This document shows, in pieces, positions 1 to 8,642 of a stretch of DNA of 64,000 bases. The position numbers and the translations under genes were made by a program. Origin of the DNA: RGIG4608 sp045651165 (GTDB lineage: Bacteria; Bacillota; Clostridia; Oscillospirales; CAG-272); the NCBI GenBank assembly GCA_045651165.1, contig JAZRRX010000037.1, positions 9,347 through 73,346 of the forward strand. The letters run 5' to 3'. The notes below the pieces were generated by a model that had not been told where the DNA came from, made no database searches, and worked only from the letters and a program-made list of their open reading frames with translations. Every line of letters begins with the position of its first letter. The first letter of the stretch is position 1.

Positions 1-870
1 GGAATTCTCACCTTCTACCCCGCAGGACTTATGTGCGAAGACGGTCTTTCAACACCCATTCCCGACTCCACATACGCCTTTCTTAGATGGCTTGATACGG
101 ACGTTTATGCAGCAAGAGTTTACGGCACGTATTTTTGTACACCAAAATGGAGCAAAAAAATTCGCACTGGAAAAACATTCCTTGATATTCATAAAATAAT
201 TGATAAGCAAGAGTTGTGCGAAATGGCCGTAGAGCAAATACAAGAAAAGATAGATAGCGCATTGCTCTTTGACGCTTATAGAGAACAAGAAAAGCTAAAA
301 ATAAAATACTCTGGTGGAAATAATATTGAAGGACTTGAAAATGTGCTTTATATTTGTCCTCACTGTAAAAAAGAATATACTCTCAAGGTTAAAAACAAGC
401 ACACAATTTATTGTACCGAATGCGGCTTTGCACACAAATCTGATAAATACGGATTTTTACACAACGTGGGTAAAACGCCTAAAGAAATGAGATACGTTTC
501 AGACTGGTCGCTTTGGATTCAGGAAATAATCAAAGATCAAATTGAAAAAGGTGAACTTACCGACCTCACCGCCAAAGCCAAAATACAAACAATTGATTCC
601 AAAAAGCATAAGTACACAACGGTTGGTTATGCAAACATTAAATTAACCCCCGAAAAATTTATTATTGATGGCCCAATAAATTGCAAGAGAGTGCATCTTG
701 AAATTCCAACTATACAGTTTGCATCCCTCCCATTTAAACCGGGTTATCAAATTGAAATTCAACATAACAAAGTTTCATATCGTTGTATTCTTGACGACGG
801 AAAGCTTGCAATGAAATTTGTTGATATGGTTGAAGTCTTTTATAAAATGAAATCCCAAAAGGAAAAATAA
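1..870 (+). CDS. Lysophospholipid acyltransferase-like protein with zinc ribbon, 5' truncated
   Basis: The reading frame is open from base 1, so the gene begins before the window; the first ATG at 31 is internal. The visible start reads GILTFYPAGLMCEDG, which matches the substrate-binding block (FPEG-type) of PlsC-like 1-acyl-glycerol-phosphate acyltransferases; the catalytic HX4D block would lie upstream, outside the window. About 110 residues into the visible part is a zinc ribbon, CPHC followed by CTEC, and then a basic C-terminal domain of about 130 residues. Family knowledge says such enzymes acylate lysophospholipids at the inner face of the membrane. The role of the ribbon is unknown. 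It ends at a strong terminator shared with the convergent peptidase gene. Confidence 0.7.
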   Translation, partial: GILTFYPAGLMCEDGLSTPIPDSTYAFLRWLDTDVYAARVYGTYFCTPKWSKKIRTGKTFLDIHKIIDKQELCEMAVEQIQEKIDSALLFDAYREQEKLKIKYSGGNNIEGLENVLYICPHCKKEYTLKVKNKHTIYCTECGFAHKSDKYGFLHNVGKTPKEMRYVSDWSLWIQEIIKDQIEKGELTDLTAKAKIQTIDSKKHKYTTVGYANIKLTPEKFIIDGPINCKRVHLEIPTIQFASLPFKPGYQIEIQHNKVSYRCILDDGKLAMKFVDMVEVFYKMKSQKEK

Positions 871-872
871 AC

Positions 873-906
873 AAAAGCTCAATGCCACCACGGCATTGAG
901 CTTTTT
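873..906. terminator. Bidirectional intrinsic terminator
   Basis: AAAAGCTCAATGCC pairs perfectly with its complement across a 5-nt loop and has T runs on both strands. It separates the convergent acyltransferase and M20 peptidase genes. Confidence 0.9.
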
Positions 907-907
907 A

Positions 908-2344
908 TTAACATTTTTTCATTAAACGAATATAAAATTCCACGCTCTTACGAATTGTGTCAAGCGGTATTTTTTCGTTATTTCCATGAATTGTTTTTCT
1001 CTCTTCGCTAGTAAGAGCCATAGCAGAAAAACGATATACCTTATCACTTATTCTACTCCAATGCTTTGCATCAGAGCAAGCAAACATAAGATAGGGAGAA
1101 ACCAAAGTATTATCCCAAGTTCCCTTAACTGCATAGACAATCTTGTTCCACGCGTCCCCACCAACAACGGATGTTGGAGATGGATCTACCCCCTCAAGAA
1201 CTGTGAGTTGAATATCCTTATCTTTAATTTGTTTTCTAAGATATTCTTCTGCACTCTTTGTTGTTTCGCCAGGGATCAAACGAAGATTTGCACACATCGT
1301 GGCATTGGGTGGAATAACATTAATTCCCTTTGACCCCTCCATTTGTGTAAATGAACAAGTTGTTCTTATCAAAGCGTTAAGTTCACCACCACTCAATTTT
1401 CCAATGAGTGAGAGCACAGGACCAAACAACCAAAGATTTGCAAATATCAATTTATATCCAAAATTTGAGTATCTTGCAAGGGTATCAAACATAGATGCAG
1501 ACACCTTTGAAAGTGTATATTTGAATGGATGATTTTCAATATTTACGCACGCAGCGCTTAATTTTCCAATAGGTGTATGGGGCTTGGGAGATGAAGAATG
1601 TCCACCATTTCCTGTAAATTTAAGTTCAACGTTGAGCATTCCCTTTTCAGCTATGCCAACAAGAGCACAGGGAGTGGTAACTCCGGGGAACACATTATTA
1701 ACCACAGCTCCACCCTCGTCAAGAACAAGTGCAGGCGTGATATTTCTTTCTTTGAAAAGTTGAATGATTTGTGGCTGTCCCTCTCCGTTTATCTCCTCAT
1801 TACCTGAAAATGCAAGATAGATATCATTTTCGGGAACAAATCCTTCTAAAAGCAACTGTTCAAGCGCCTGCATTGATGCATTGAGTGTTGATTTAGTATC
1901 AAGAGTTCCTCTTCCCCAAAGAGTATCGTTTTCAACCTCTCCACAGAAAGGAGCTTTCTCCCAATCCTTTTCTTCAACGTCAACAACATCAAAATGTGCA
2001 GTAAATACACAGGGTGCATCTGAACTTTTTCCTTGCAATCTATAAAGAATTGCGCGATCAGAAACTCTCTCAAATGCACAATGCTTATAAATCATGGGGA
2101 ATCTTTCGGATAAAAGCGCGATAAAGCGTTCAAATTCTTCATCATTCTCAAGCGCTCTGTCACGATGGGATATGGTCTTGCATTTTACCATATCAGCAAG
2201 GTCACGTGTTGCTTTGTCAAGATTAACATTTACCTTCTCAATCTCAATTTTACTCTCTTTATGTGGAACAAAAAGCAAAGCTCTAATAATTGCTATTGAC
2301 AAAAGCAAAACGATTATAGCCAAAATAACATATAAAACAATCAT
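908..2344 (-). CDS. M20 family zinc peptidase, membrane anchored (PM20D1/carboxypeptidase-like)
   Basis: Predicted dinuclear zinc hydrolase that cleaves small peptides or N-acyl amino acids. Residues 1-25 form one N-terminal membrane segment. The M20 metal-binding signature is visible: AHFDVVD (His117, Asp119), GRGTLDTK (bridging Asp149) and GNEE (Glu183/184, general base and ligand). Length (478) and the N-terminal anchor resemble the PM20D1/CPS1 branch more than soluble dipeptidases. Its start overlaps the stop of the upstream membrane gene by 4 bp, so it is the last gene of a three-gene unit with two membrane proteins. This suggests that the substrate passes through, or is exported by, those proteins; the substrate itself is not known. 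Confidence 0.88.
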   Translation of the reverse strand: MIVLYVILAIIVLLLSIAIIRALLFVPHKESKIEIEKVNVNLDKATRDLADMVKCKTISHRDRALENDEEFERFIALLSERFPMIYKHCAFERVSDRAILYRLQGKSSDAPCVFTAHFDVVDVEEKDWEKAPFCGEVENDTLWGRGTLDTKSTLNASMQALEQLLLEGFVPENDIYLAFSGNEEINGEGQPQIIQLFKERNITPALVLDEGGAVVNNVFPGVTTPCALVGIAEKGMLNVELKFTGNGGHSSSPKPHTPIGKLSAACVNIENHPFKYTLSKVSASMFDTLARYSNFGYKLIFANLWLFGPVLSLIGKLSGGELNALIRTTCSFTQMEGSKGINVIPPNATMCANLRLIPGETTKSAEEYLRKQIKDKDIQLTVLEGVDPSPTSVVGGDAWNKIVYAVKGTWDNTLVSPYLMFACSDAKHWSRISDKVYRFSAMALTSEERKTIHGNNEKIPLDTIRKSVEFYIRLMKKC

Positions 2345-3012
2345 TTTATTTCTCCGTTAGCTCTTCTCTCTTTGTTATAAAGAACTCTTGCATAGATAAG
2401 TGTGATAACCATACTTACAGGAATCATAATACCAACCATACCGGAATTGAGATATGGTACGAAAACAAAGAGGATAATCATAAGTGCCATGGGCAAAACT
2501 GCAATTTTGAAATATCTTGAAAGATAAACAACGCCAAGTCCACCAAAAAGTGCAGGAAGTACGTTATCAAATGCAGGTTTTAACCACTCTTGTTCAAAGA
2601 ATCCCTGGAAAGCTGTTAACAAGCACACACCAACAAATATAATGATTATTGTCATTATCGATGATGTAGCTATTGAAATAGTGGAGATAACCTCACCCTC
2701 ATCACTATCAGCCTTAACGCCTGCTTTATCCATAGAATCAATAGCACAAGGCACTTTAAGTGAAGAAAGGTTACCCGTAACAAAGCTAAGGTATGTACCA
2801 CCCACACCAAGCATGGGAGTATATGTTATAACCTCAATAATACCAACGGGCCAGAATGTAACTGCAACTGCAAAAAGACCTTTTAAAAATACACCCCAAT
2901 CGGGCCATGCATTAAAAACGATTGCCAAAGCAAAGGGAAAAGAAAATATAAATCCTGCAGTAACAACTGCCCATATTCTTCCCCATCTATGCATTTTATC
3001 AATATAATTCAT
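2341..3012 (-). CDS. Polytopic membrane protein, partner of DUF5058 protein
   Basis: A 223-residue hydrophobic protein with roughly five or six membrane segments and a conserved-looking central stretch MLGVGGTYLSFVTGN that has the look of a transport motif. The ribosome site AAGGAGG precedes the ATG. It lies 12 bp after the DUF5058 gene and overlaps the M20 peptidase by 4 bp, so the three are almost certainly co-transcribed and translationally coupled. I do not recognise a named family. A two-subunit transporter formed with the DUF5058 protein is the simplest inference. Confidence 0.75.
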   Translation of the reverse strand: MNYIDKMHRWGRIWAVVTAGFIFSFPFALAIVFNAWPDWGVFLKGLFAVAVTFWPVGIIEVITYTPMLGVGGTYLSFVTGNLSSLKVPCAIDSMDKAGVKADSDEGEVISTISIATSSIMTIIIIFVGVCLLTAFQGFFEQEWLKPAFDNVLPALFGGLGVVYLSRYFKIAVLPMALMIILFVFVPYLNSGMVGIMIPVSMVITLIYARVLYNKERRANGEIK

Positions 3013-3024
3013 ATATGTACCTCC

Positions 3025-3792
3025 TTATCCTTTAATCAAAAGTGAAACAGGAATTGCCAATGCCATACTACCTATCATTGAAATAGGAAGTGCATAGTCG
3101 TTGAGCCATTTCCAATTAAACTTTTTAAGAAGGGTTCCGCAAATAGCCATAAGCCCTGCAGAAATCGCCATAACAAACACAGGAATCCAGTGCTCAAGCT
3201 GATAGTGGAAAGCAAGTGCTTTTGTGCCATTTTCAAGTGTTTCAAAAACAAGACCAAGATCGCAAACAATATATCCAAGGAAAGCAGAAAGCATACCAAC
3301 GAACATACTTGTCATAAGAAGGTCCATCCATCTTTTGTCCTTGTCTTTAACCTTCATCATACCACCCGTTATCGTCTTACAAGTGATGGGGGCAAGAATA
3401 AGACTTGAAGCAATACCAAATGTCATAACGAGTGCAACTGTAACATATTGTTTAGCATCTGTTATCGCGTCAACGCCAAGTGCTTCAAGTGCATTTTTGG
3501 CAGCAGGAAGCTCATATGTAACCGCACCGATAATGGAAAGTCGCAACCAAGGAAGAGCAACACCGAGCATTTTTACAAGTGAAACAACACCCATAAATAT
3601 TGCAACTGCGGGAGCAATAGTAAATATTGCCGATCTTTTTATAGTATCAACTAATACCGATTTTTTAATGCCTAATTCGATTCCTCTTTTGTAAGCCTTA
3701 ACAAGAAAGAAAATTGATTGAGCAATTACTACGCCGATTACTACTGCAACAAATGCAAAAATTATCGGACTATTAAGGGAAAATTCAAACAT
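3025..3792 (-). CDS. DUF5058 family membrane protein
   Basis: A 255-residue membrane protein with about six hydrophobic segments, including the stretch SIIGAVTYELPAAKNALEALG that I associate with DUF5058. I chose the start at 3792 because AAAAAAGGAGATAAAT directly precedes that ATG; the frame runs another 20 codons upstream without a ribosome site. First gene of the unit DUF5058 - membrane partner - M20 peptidase. DUF5058 has no assigned biochemical role; linkage to a peptidase suggests transport of an amino-acid conjugate or peptide. Confidence 0.82.
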   Translation of the reverse strand: MFEFSLNSPIIFAFVAVVIGVVIAQSIFFLVKAYKRGIELGIKKSVLVDTIKRSAIFTIAPAVAIFMGVVSLVKMLGVALPWLRLSIIGAVTYELPAAKNALEALGVDAITDAKQYVTVALVMTFGIASSLILAPITCKTITGGMMKVKDKDKRWMDLLMTSMFVGMLSAFLGYIVCDLGLVFETLENGTKALAFHYQLEHWIPVFVMAISAGLMAICGTLLKKFNWKWLNDYALPISMIGSMALAIPVSLLIKG

Positions 3793-3892
3793 ATTTATCT
3801 CCTTTTTTAATAATGTTGATAATATTATATCACCTTTTGGATATTTCTGCAAGTATATTCGAGAAAATTCATCATCATATCATATATTTATC

Positions 3893-3918
3893 AAAAATGA
3901 CCTCCCGGATGGGAGGTC
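3893..3918 (-). terminator. Intrinsic terminator of the CE12-like lipoprotein gene
   Basis: GACCTCCC pairs with GGGAGGTC across ATCC, followed on the minus strand by TTTTT. It lies just after the 3' end of the gene at 3941-5590. Confidence 0.85.
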
Positions 3919-3940
3919 AAATTAATTCATAAGTATAAAT

Positions 3941-5590
3941 TTATGCGCCTTGGCTTTCTCCTGTGATTCTGAATACAACATTAGTAAATTCAACTACTGT
4001 TCCACGGTTTGCAAACATACCAACGTACATATATTCAGTGTCAACTGCAAAGAAATCAAAATCGTAGTGAGTTTGAGTATATGTATGTCCGCCATAAACA
4101 ACGCTTACCTTTACGGACTGTCCGACTCTTTCAATAGTCATAGTGAACGTATCGTCAACCGCCGCAAGAGAAGATACAGTGCCACTTCCATTGTTGAGCA
4201 CTGCATTTTCTCTATAGAAGTTTGCAGTCATTGAAGAGGAAGTACAAAGGAAACCTGCGGTTACGTAATTTGTGATAATGGGACTTTCAGCTGTGAGATT
4301 GATATAGCAATCGTCGCGAAGCATAAGACCAAAGCCCACTTGATTGGTGGATGCAGTAGAAATCACCTTGCCACTAACAGTAAGAGTAAAGTTTTGGCTT
4401 GCTTCTACTTGTCTGAAAAGGAAGGCAAAACCATCTTCAGAAGAAGTAAATTTACCCTTTTTAGAATTTTGTCCAACCCGGAAGACACCTTCACTAACTT
4501 CTTTGGCAATATATCCATTTGAGGAAGATTGAGGATTTCCACCTGTTGTGCCAAAAGCAGTACCGTACCAGCCGTCAGTTGTGGTTTCAAACTGAGAGGG
4601 TGCATTATAATTTTCAAGGTCGGGAGTTTCGTAGGTGGGCACTTCATATCCCTCTCTTGCAGCAAGTGCCTTTTTGGTGGGCTCTGTGATATTTGGGAGA
4701 ACGTATCCACCTATACCTTCAAGCTCTGCCATCTCGCTAGCAAACAAATATGCAACGAATTTTGCACCGTAAATATTCAAGTGAGTTTTATCAATGCTTG
4801 CCCAGTTAGGAATTATAGTCGTGCCGTCAGTATCATATTTACCTGCTATAACTGCATGGTAATATGACGCTTCTGCAAATCCAAGGTCTTCATATTTGGT
4901 TCTTGTGAGAACAGTAAGGTCAATAACGTCAACGCCATAAGCTTCACCAACCGCACGAACAGCCGCCGCATAGTCGCCCGTAGCAGTAACGTGACCTTCA
5001 CTGCCGGAATAGTTATTGTCAGTTGCAGCGCGAACTACGGGAGTGCAAAGAACAGGTGTTGCACCTACGCTTTGTGCAAGCTTAATATAATATTCGTAAA
5101 GGTGATATCCAAAAGAATCAGGATTCGTGTAATCAAGAGATGCATTGGTAAATCTTGTCGCATCATCACTCTTTTCGTCATTATGACCGAATCCGATAAC
5201 GAGAATATCTCCCGCCTTCAAGGAGTTTTGAAGCGTAGTGTAATTAGCTTCACTCAAAAAGCTCTTTGAGCTTCTGCCTGAAAGAGCAAGATTTTTAACT
5301 GTAACCTTGTCAGAAAGATAATTAGCTATCTGCGTACCATATCCGTATCTTGGATAAAAATAATCATCAGCAAATGAGCAAACGGTTGAGTCACCAACCA
5401 AATACATTGTTGTTTCCGGTAAATCCACGTCAGGATCCTCCTTTGGTTCATCGGGTTTTACTGTAGTAGTTGTTGTGGTTGATTGAGTTTGAGAGGTGGT
5501 TTCTTTTTCCTCACTTCCACCACCCAAGCAAGCCGTAAAAAGCATTGCAACGATAAGCAAAATTGCTATCAACGAATAAATTTTTTTCAT
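3941..5590 (-). CDS. Rhamnogalacturonan acetylesterase-like SGNH lipoprotein (CE12-type)
   Basis: Predicted surface esterase that removes acetyl groups from pectic rhamnogalacturonan. A lipoprotein signal ends in LFTAC (Cys21), followed by a Thr-rich linker at about 30-45. The SGNH catalytic domain spans about 60-310: block I GDSTVC (Ser near 68), the FGHND block III, and the SIDKTHLN block V carrying the Asp/His pair. The order and spacing fit the RhgT/YesY branch. About 190 C-terminal residues look like a beta-sandwich, perhaps carbohydrate binding, which I cannot name. It is monocistronic with its own promoter and terminator. With the pectinesterase at 60364 it points to pectin use. The substrate is inferred from family only. 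Confidence 0.85.
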   Translation of the reverse strand: MKKIYSLIAILLIVAMLFTACLGGGSEEKETTSQTQSTTTTTTVKPDEPKEDPDVDLPETTMYLVGDSTVCSFADDYFYPRYGYGTQIANYLSDKVTVKNLALSGRSSKSFLSEANYTTLQNSLKAGDILVIGFGHNDEKSDDATRFTNASLDYTNPDSFGYHLYEYYIKLAQSVGATPVLCTPVVRAATDNNYSGSEGHVTATGDYAAAVRAVGEAYGVDVIDLTVLTRTKYEDLGFAEASYYHAVIAGKYDTDGTTIIPNWASIDKTHLNIYGAKFVAYLFASEMAELEGIGGYVLPNITEPTKKALAAREGYEVPTYETPDLENYNAPSQFETTTDGWYGTAFGTTGGNPQSSSNGYIAKEVSEGVFRVGQNSKKGKFTSSEDGFAFLFRQVEASQNFTLTVSGKVISTASTNQVGFGLMLRDDCYINLTAESPIITNYVTAGFLCTSSSMTANFYRENAVLNNGSGTVSSLAAVDDTFTMTIERVGQSVKVSVVYGGHTYTQTHYDFDFFAVDTEYMYVGMFANRGTVVEFTNVVFRITGESQGA

Positions 5591-5624
5591 AACGTCATTC
5601 CCCTTCCGTAAAAATTACAATTCT

Positions 5625-5653
5625 ATTATATCATTTGTACTTAGTTTGTGCAA
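5625..5653 (-). promoter_or_regulatory. Promoter of CE12-like gene
   Basis: On the minus strand TTGCAC, a 17-nt spacer, then TATAAT, about 35 bp upstream of the start codon. Confidence 0.7.
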
Positions 5654-5670
5654 TAGTTTTTTCAAAAACA

Positions 5671-5699
5671 AAAAGGCAGTTCGTCCGAACTGCCTTTTT
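5671..5699. terminator. Intrinsic terminator of antiporter gene
   Basis: AAAAAGGCAGTTCG pairs with its complement across two bases, with T runs on both strands; it directly follows the antiporter stop codon. Confidence 0.88.
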
Positions 5700-5700
5700 A

Positions 5701-7002
5701 TTAACCTTGCGCCTGCTCTTGAAGGCGCTTTTCTTCAGTTTCACGAGCGCTTGTCTTGCCCGCAACATTGATATCGCCCGCCTTTGTGAGCGCTATCTTT
5801 GTCAAATAAGGTCCAAAAATTTCATAAATAAGAACCGCAAAAAGTGTGATGTTTCTAACTATATCACCATCTGCGCCGAGTTCACCCGCTTTGATTGCCA
5901 TACCAAGAGCAACACCTGCCTGGGGCAAAAGTGTAATACCGAGATATTTAACAATTTTAGGATCGCACTTCATCCATTTTGCACTCATTGTTGCACCTGC
6001 ACATTTACCTGCAGATCTAACAAGTATGTACACAATACCAACAATAATTACCGCAATGTCACCGAATACCGAAAGATCAAGCTCTGCACCACTCACAACA
6101 AAGAAAAGAATTAGAATGGGCGCTGTCCAACGGTCTGCCCTATCCATAAGTTCCTCAGAAAAATCACAGATATTGCAGAAAACTGTGCCAAGCATCATAC
6201 AAGAAAGAAGTGAAGAAAAACCGATGTGAATACCACCTACTTCAAACTTGCAAAGTGAAATCCCAACTGTCAATAAAACAAATGTAACCGACATTGCCAT
6301 TCTCTTTGAACGAGAGTGGAAAAACTTTTCAAAATATGTGAAAACAACGCCCATAACAAAGCCAAGTCCAAGTGAAAGAACAACCTCAACCATGGGTTCA
6401 AGCACAACGGATGCTATGCTAATGCTAGCGCTTGTCAATGATTTTGCAATACCAAATGAAATTGCAAAAACTATCAAACCCACCGCATCGTCAAGTGCAA
6501 CTACTGGCAAGAGAATGTCAGTAAGTTTTCCCTTTGCTTTGTACTGCTTAACAACCATAAGTGTTGCTGCAGGAGCAGTAGCAGTAGCAACCGCGCCAAG
6601 TACGATTGCAGCAGGAAGTGGGAATTTGTCACCCATAATAAAGTGCAAGCCAATCAAAAACGCGTCAACCAAAATGGTTGTGAAAAGCGCCTGCCAAATA
6701 CCGATAACAGTTGCCTGCTTACCAATTTTCTTGAGCTGTGAAATTCTAAATTCATTACCCATAGAAAATGCAATAAAGCCCAAAGCAACGTCTGAAATTA
6801 TTGAAAGCCCTTCTACCTGCTCGTGTGAAATACCAAGACCGTCTATGCCAAGTCCACCGAGAAGAAAAGGTCCGATAAGAACACCTGCAACAAGATATGC
6901 AGTTACTGCAGGCAAACTCACTGCCTTTGCTAATCTTGAAAGCATTAATCCAGCAAGCAAAGCTACCGAAAGACTAATTAAAATAGTTGAATTTGATAAC
7001 AT
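5701..7002 (-). CDS. Cation:proton antiporter (CPA2/Kef-type membrane domain)
   Basis: A 433-residue protein with about 12 membrane segments. Features of the Na+/H+ exchanger family are visible: LPAVTAYLVAGVLIGP near the N-terminus, VALDDAVGLIVFAI mid-protein (paired Asp residues used for ion/proton exchange), and a C-terminal LPQAGVALGMAI segment. There is no cytoplasmic TrkA-N or USP domain, so it is the minimal membrane form. Expected to exchange Na+ or K+ for H+ for pH and ion balance. Single gene with its own promoter and terminator. Ion specificity cannot be read from sequence. Confidence 0.88.
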   Translation of the reverse strand: MLSNSTILISLSVALLAGLMLSRLAKAVSLPAVTAYLVAGVLIGPFLLGGLGIDGLGISHEQVEGLSIISDVALGFIAFSMGNEFRISQLKKIGKQATVIGIWQALFTTILVDAFLIGLHFIMGDKFPLPAAIVLGAVATATAPAATLMVVKQYKAKGKLTDILLPVVALDDAVGLIVFAISFGIAKSLTSASISIASVVLEPMVEVVLSLGLGFVMGVVFTYFEKFFHSRSKRMAMSVTFVLLTVGISLCKFEVGGIHIGFSSLLSCMMLGTVFCNICDFSEELMDRADRWTAPILILFFVVSGAELDLSVFGDIAVIIVGIVYILVRSAGKCAGATMSAKWMKCDPKIVKYLGITLLPQAGVALGMAIKAGELGADGDIVRNITLFAVLIYEIFGPYLTKIALTKAGDINVAGKTSARETEEKRLQEQAQG

Positions 7003-7061
7003 ATACTATATTCCTCTGTATATATAAAATAATTTTATGATTCATTTTTTGTGCAGTGGAT

Positions 7062-7090
7062 ATTGTAGCACAATCAAACATAAAATTCAA
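7062..7090 (-). promoter_or_regulatory. Promoter of antiporter gene
   Basis: Minus strand TTGAAT, 17-nt spacer, TACAAT, about 60 bp before the antiporter start codon. Confidence 0.65.
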
Positions 7091-7146
7091 GATTATTTTT
7101 CAACTTTTTTGATAATTTTTTCTTTGTTTTTTTGTGCAATATAAAC

Positions 7147-7180
7147 AAAACGGAACCCTTTGAATTTGAGTTCCGTTTTT
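7147..7180. terminator. Intrinsic terminator after nrdR
   Basis: AAAACGGAAC and GTTCCGTTTT form a 10-bp stem with a 14-nt loop, flanked by T runs. Confidence 0.8.
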
Positions 7181-7185
7181 AACGT

Positions 7186-7635
7186 TTATTTCTTTTTCTT
7201 CATCAAATCTTTTATCTCTTTTAAGAATGTGTCAACATCCTTAAACTCACGATAAACCGAAGCAAATCTAACGTAGGCTACATGATCGTAATCTTTTAAT
7301 TTCATCATTACAAGTTCACCAATTTCACTTGTTGTTATTTCGGTTCTCATTGAGTTTTGCAAATCTTGTTCAACCTCGTTAACAATCACCTCTGCATCAA
7401 CAGGACGCTTCTGGCACGCCTTAAGCACGCCCGACAAAAGTTTGTTTCTATCAAAAATCTGCTTTTCTCCACTCTTTTTGATAACAAATATTTGTGTTGC
7501 TTCAATAGTTTCAAATGTTGTAAATCTCTTTTGACATTCAAGGCATTCGCGTCTGCGACGTATACTTAATCCGTCATTTGAGGGACGGGAATCTATAACC
7601 TTGCTATCAAAATATCCACACGCGGGGCATTTCAT
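7186..7635 (-). CDS. nrdR: Transcriptional repressor NrdR
   Basis: Zinc-ribbon and ATP-cone regulator that represses ribonucleotide reductase genes when dATP is bound. The ribbon uses Cys3, Cys6, Cys31 and Cys34 with the hallmark DSRPSNDGLSIRRRRECLEC stretch, and the ATP-cone runs from about 48 to 138. Length 149 is typical. The start is supported by an AAGGA site. It follows an unrelated small gene but has its own promoter, whose spacer holds a palindrome. No nrd reductase gene lies in this window, so its targets are elsewhere. Confidence 0.97.
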   Translation of the reverse strand: MKCPACGYFDSKVIDSRPSNDGLSIRRRRECLECQKRFTTFETIEATQIFVIKKSGEKQIFDRNKLLSGVLKACQKRPVDAEVIVNEVEQDLQNSMRTEITTSEIGELVMMKLKDYDHVAYVRFASVYREFKDVDTFLKEIKDLMKKKK

Positions 7636-7671
7636 AGGTATTTTTCCTTCTTTCGAGTTAATCTTTACTTA

Positions 7672-7700
7672 ATCATACCACAAATCATTTGATTTGTAAA
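7672..7700 (-). promoter_or_regulatory. nrdR promoter with palindrome in spacer
   Basis: Minus strand TTTACA, 17 nt, TATGAT. The palindrome CAAATCATTTGATTTG (7681-7696) fills the spacer and could be an operator. It does not closely match the NrdR-box consensus that I know, so autoregulation is not claimed. Confidence 0.55.
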
Positions 7701-7706
7701 GATTTT

Positions 7707-7946
7707 TTAATTCTTTTGCTTTGCAAAATCGCACAAAATATCCATAATACAATAAATATTCGTATTACTTGTGGATATTTCATCAAAAAGTATGTATGCT
7801 TCTTCCCTATCAGCTTTTATACTGCCACAATAAAAATCCTTTTTGTCCTGCGCAATAATCACATAATAATTTCTGTAAAAGACTGCTTTTAAAAGCTTGT
7901 AGCAAACTCCATCCACCTCGCGCTTTTCAATTAAGCTAAAATCCAT
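7707..7946 (-). CDS. Small conserved-looking protein, DUF6514-like
   Basis: 79 residues, soluble, with a good ribosome site (AAAGGAGATTATT). The pattern of a short beta-rich N-terminal half (Y-Y-V-I-I-A-Q-D-K-K) and a C-terminal helix with a conserved-looking cysteine (IMDILCDFA) recalls the DUF6514 family of small clostridial proteins, which has no known function. It sits upstream of nrdR on the same strand. Family placement is tentative. Confidence 0.6.
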   Translation of the reverse strand: MDFSLIEKREVDGVCYKLLKAVFYRNYYVIIAQDKKDFYCGSIKADREEAYILFDEISTSNTNIYCIMDILCDFAKQKN

Positions 7947-8071
7947 AATAATCTCCTTTTGAGTTTTATAATAATATCATAGCATAATACTAACACATAA
8001 ACATATTTGTTTTGTGTCGCTTTTATGTGCGTTTTTTAACATTTTCTTCCATTTTTAACAACAATTTTATA

Positions 8072-8100
8072 TTGAATATAATACATTCTCACTGTATAAT
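8072..8100 (+). promoter_or_regulatory. Promoter of small membrane protein gene
   Basis: TTGAAT, 17-nt spacer, TATAAT, about 30 bp before the ATG at 8132. Confidence 0.7.
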
Positions 8101-8131
8101 TATTATAGAATAATAAAGTTTGGAGAAATAT

Positions 8132-8380
8132 ATGAGAAAAATAAGAAATTATATAAATTCGATATATCGACCCGCCTTTTTAATGCTATGCATAGGACTT
8201 TCTATTTTTTCTGCAACAATTTGCATTTTGGCAGTTAATTTGCGCGCGGATATGCTCGCAGGAGCAAGTGATGTAATATATAGATACCCTCAAATGATAG
8301 AAAAAATACTTTTTCCTATCTACATACTATTACCTATAACATTTGTTGTGGATTTGAATGAACGCAAAAATAAAAGCTGA
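8132..8380 (+). CDS. Small two-TM membrane protein, unknown
   Basis: 82 residues with two hydrophobic segments (about 11-35 and 55-75) and short charged ends. The ATG at 8132 is chosen because TTTGGAG lies 6 bp upstream; an in-frame TTG at 8120 falls on top of that ribosome site and is unlikely. It has its own promoter, and the stop codon is embedded in the left arm of the following terminator. No family recognised. Confidence 0.6.
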   Translation: MRKIRNYINSIYRPAFLMLCIGLSIFSATICILAVNLRADMLAGASDVIYRYPQMIEKILFPIYILLPITFVVDLNERKNKS

Positions 8381-8399
8381 CATCATGTCAGCTTTTATT
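8369..8399. terminator. Bidirectional terminator, near-perfect palindrome
   Basis: AATAAAAGCTGACAT and its exact complement flank a single central base. It overlaps the stop codon of the plus-strand gene and serves the convergent 58-codon gene too. Confidence 0.88.
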
Positions 8400-8401
8400 A
8401 G

Positions 8402-8578
8402 TTAGAATGAACCCAATTTTTGCATCACACAACCAACATTTCGCACAGTCTTCATGGCGCGGCGCATCATTCTGCGACGGCGTGCCGCCTTGGTATTTGA
8501 CAACATTGCGCCCGCAATACCAATCATAACCATACCTCCAACGGCCCCCAAAACAAGTCCCATATTTCTTTTAAACAT
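8402..8578 (-). CDS. 58-residue Arg-rich single-TM protein
   Basis: A short gene preceded by AAAGGGAGGATATT and an ATG at 8578. The translation starts MFKRNMGLVLGAVGGMVMIG, giving one Gly-rich membrane helix at about 7-26, then a strongly basic stretch AARRRRMMRRAMK and a C-terminal helix, ending in a TAA at 8402-8404. The layout (short glycine-zipper-like helix plus basic amphipathic tail) resembles YtxH-like small proteins, but I cannot assign a family. The strong ribosome site and the convergent terminator support a real gene. Confidence 0.72.
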   Translation of the reverse strand: MFKRNMGLVLGAVGGMVMIGIAGAMLSNTKAARRRRMMRRAMKTVRNVGCVMQKLGSF

Positions 8579-8642
8579 AATATCCTCCCTTTTGTAATTT
8601 ATTTTTGTTATTATCTTTGCCTAAATAGGAGTTATTATGCAT

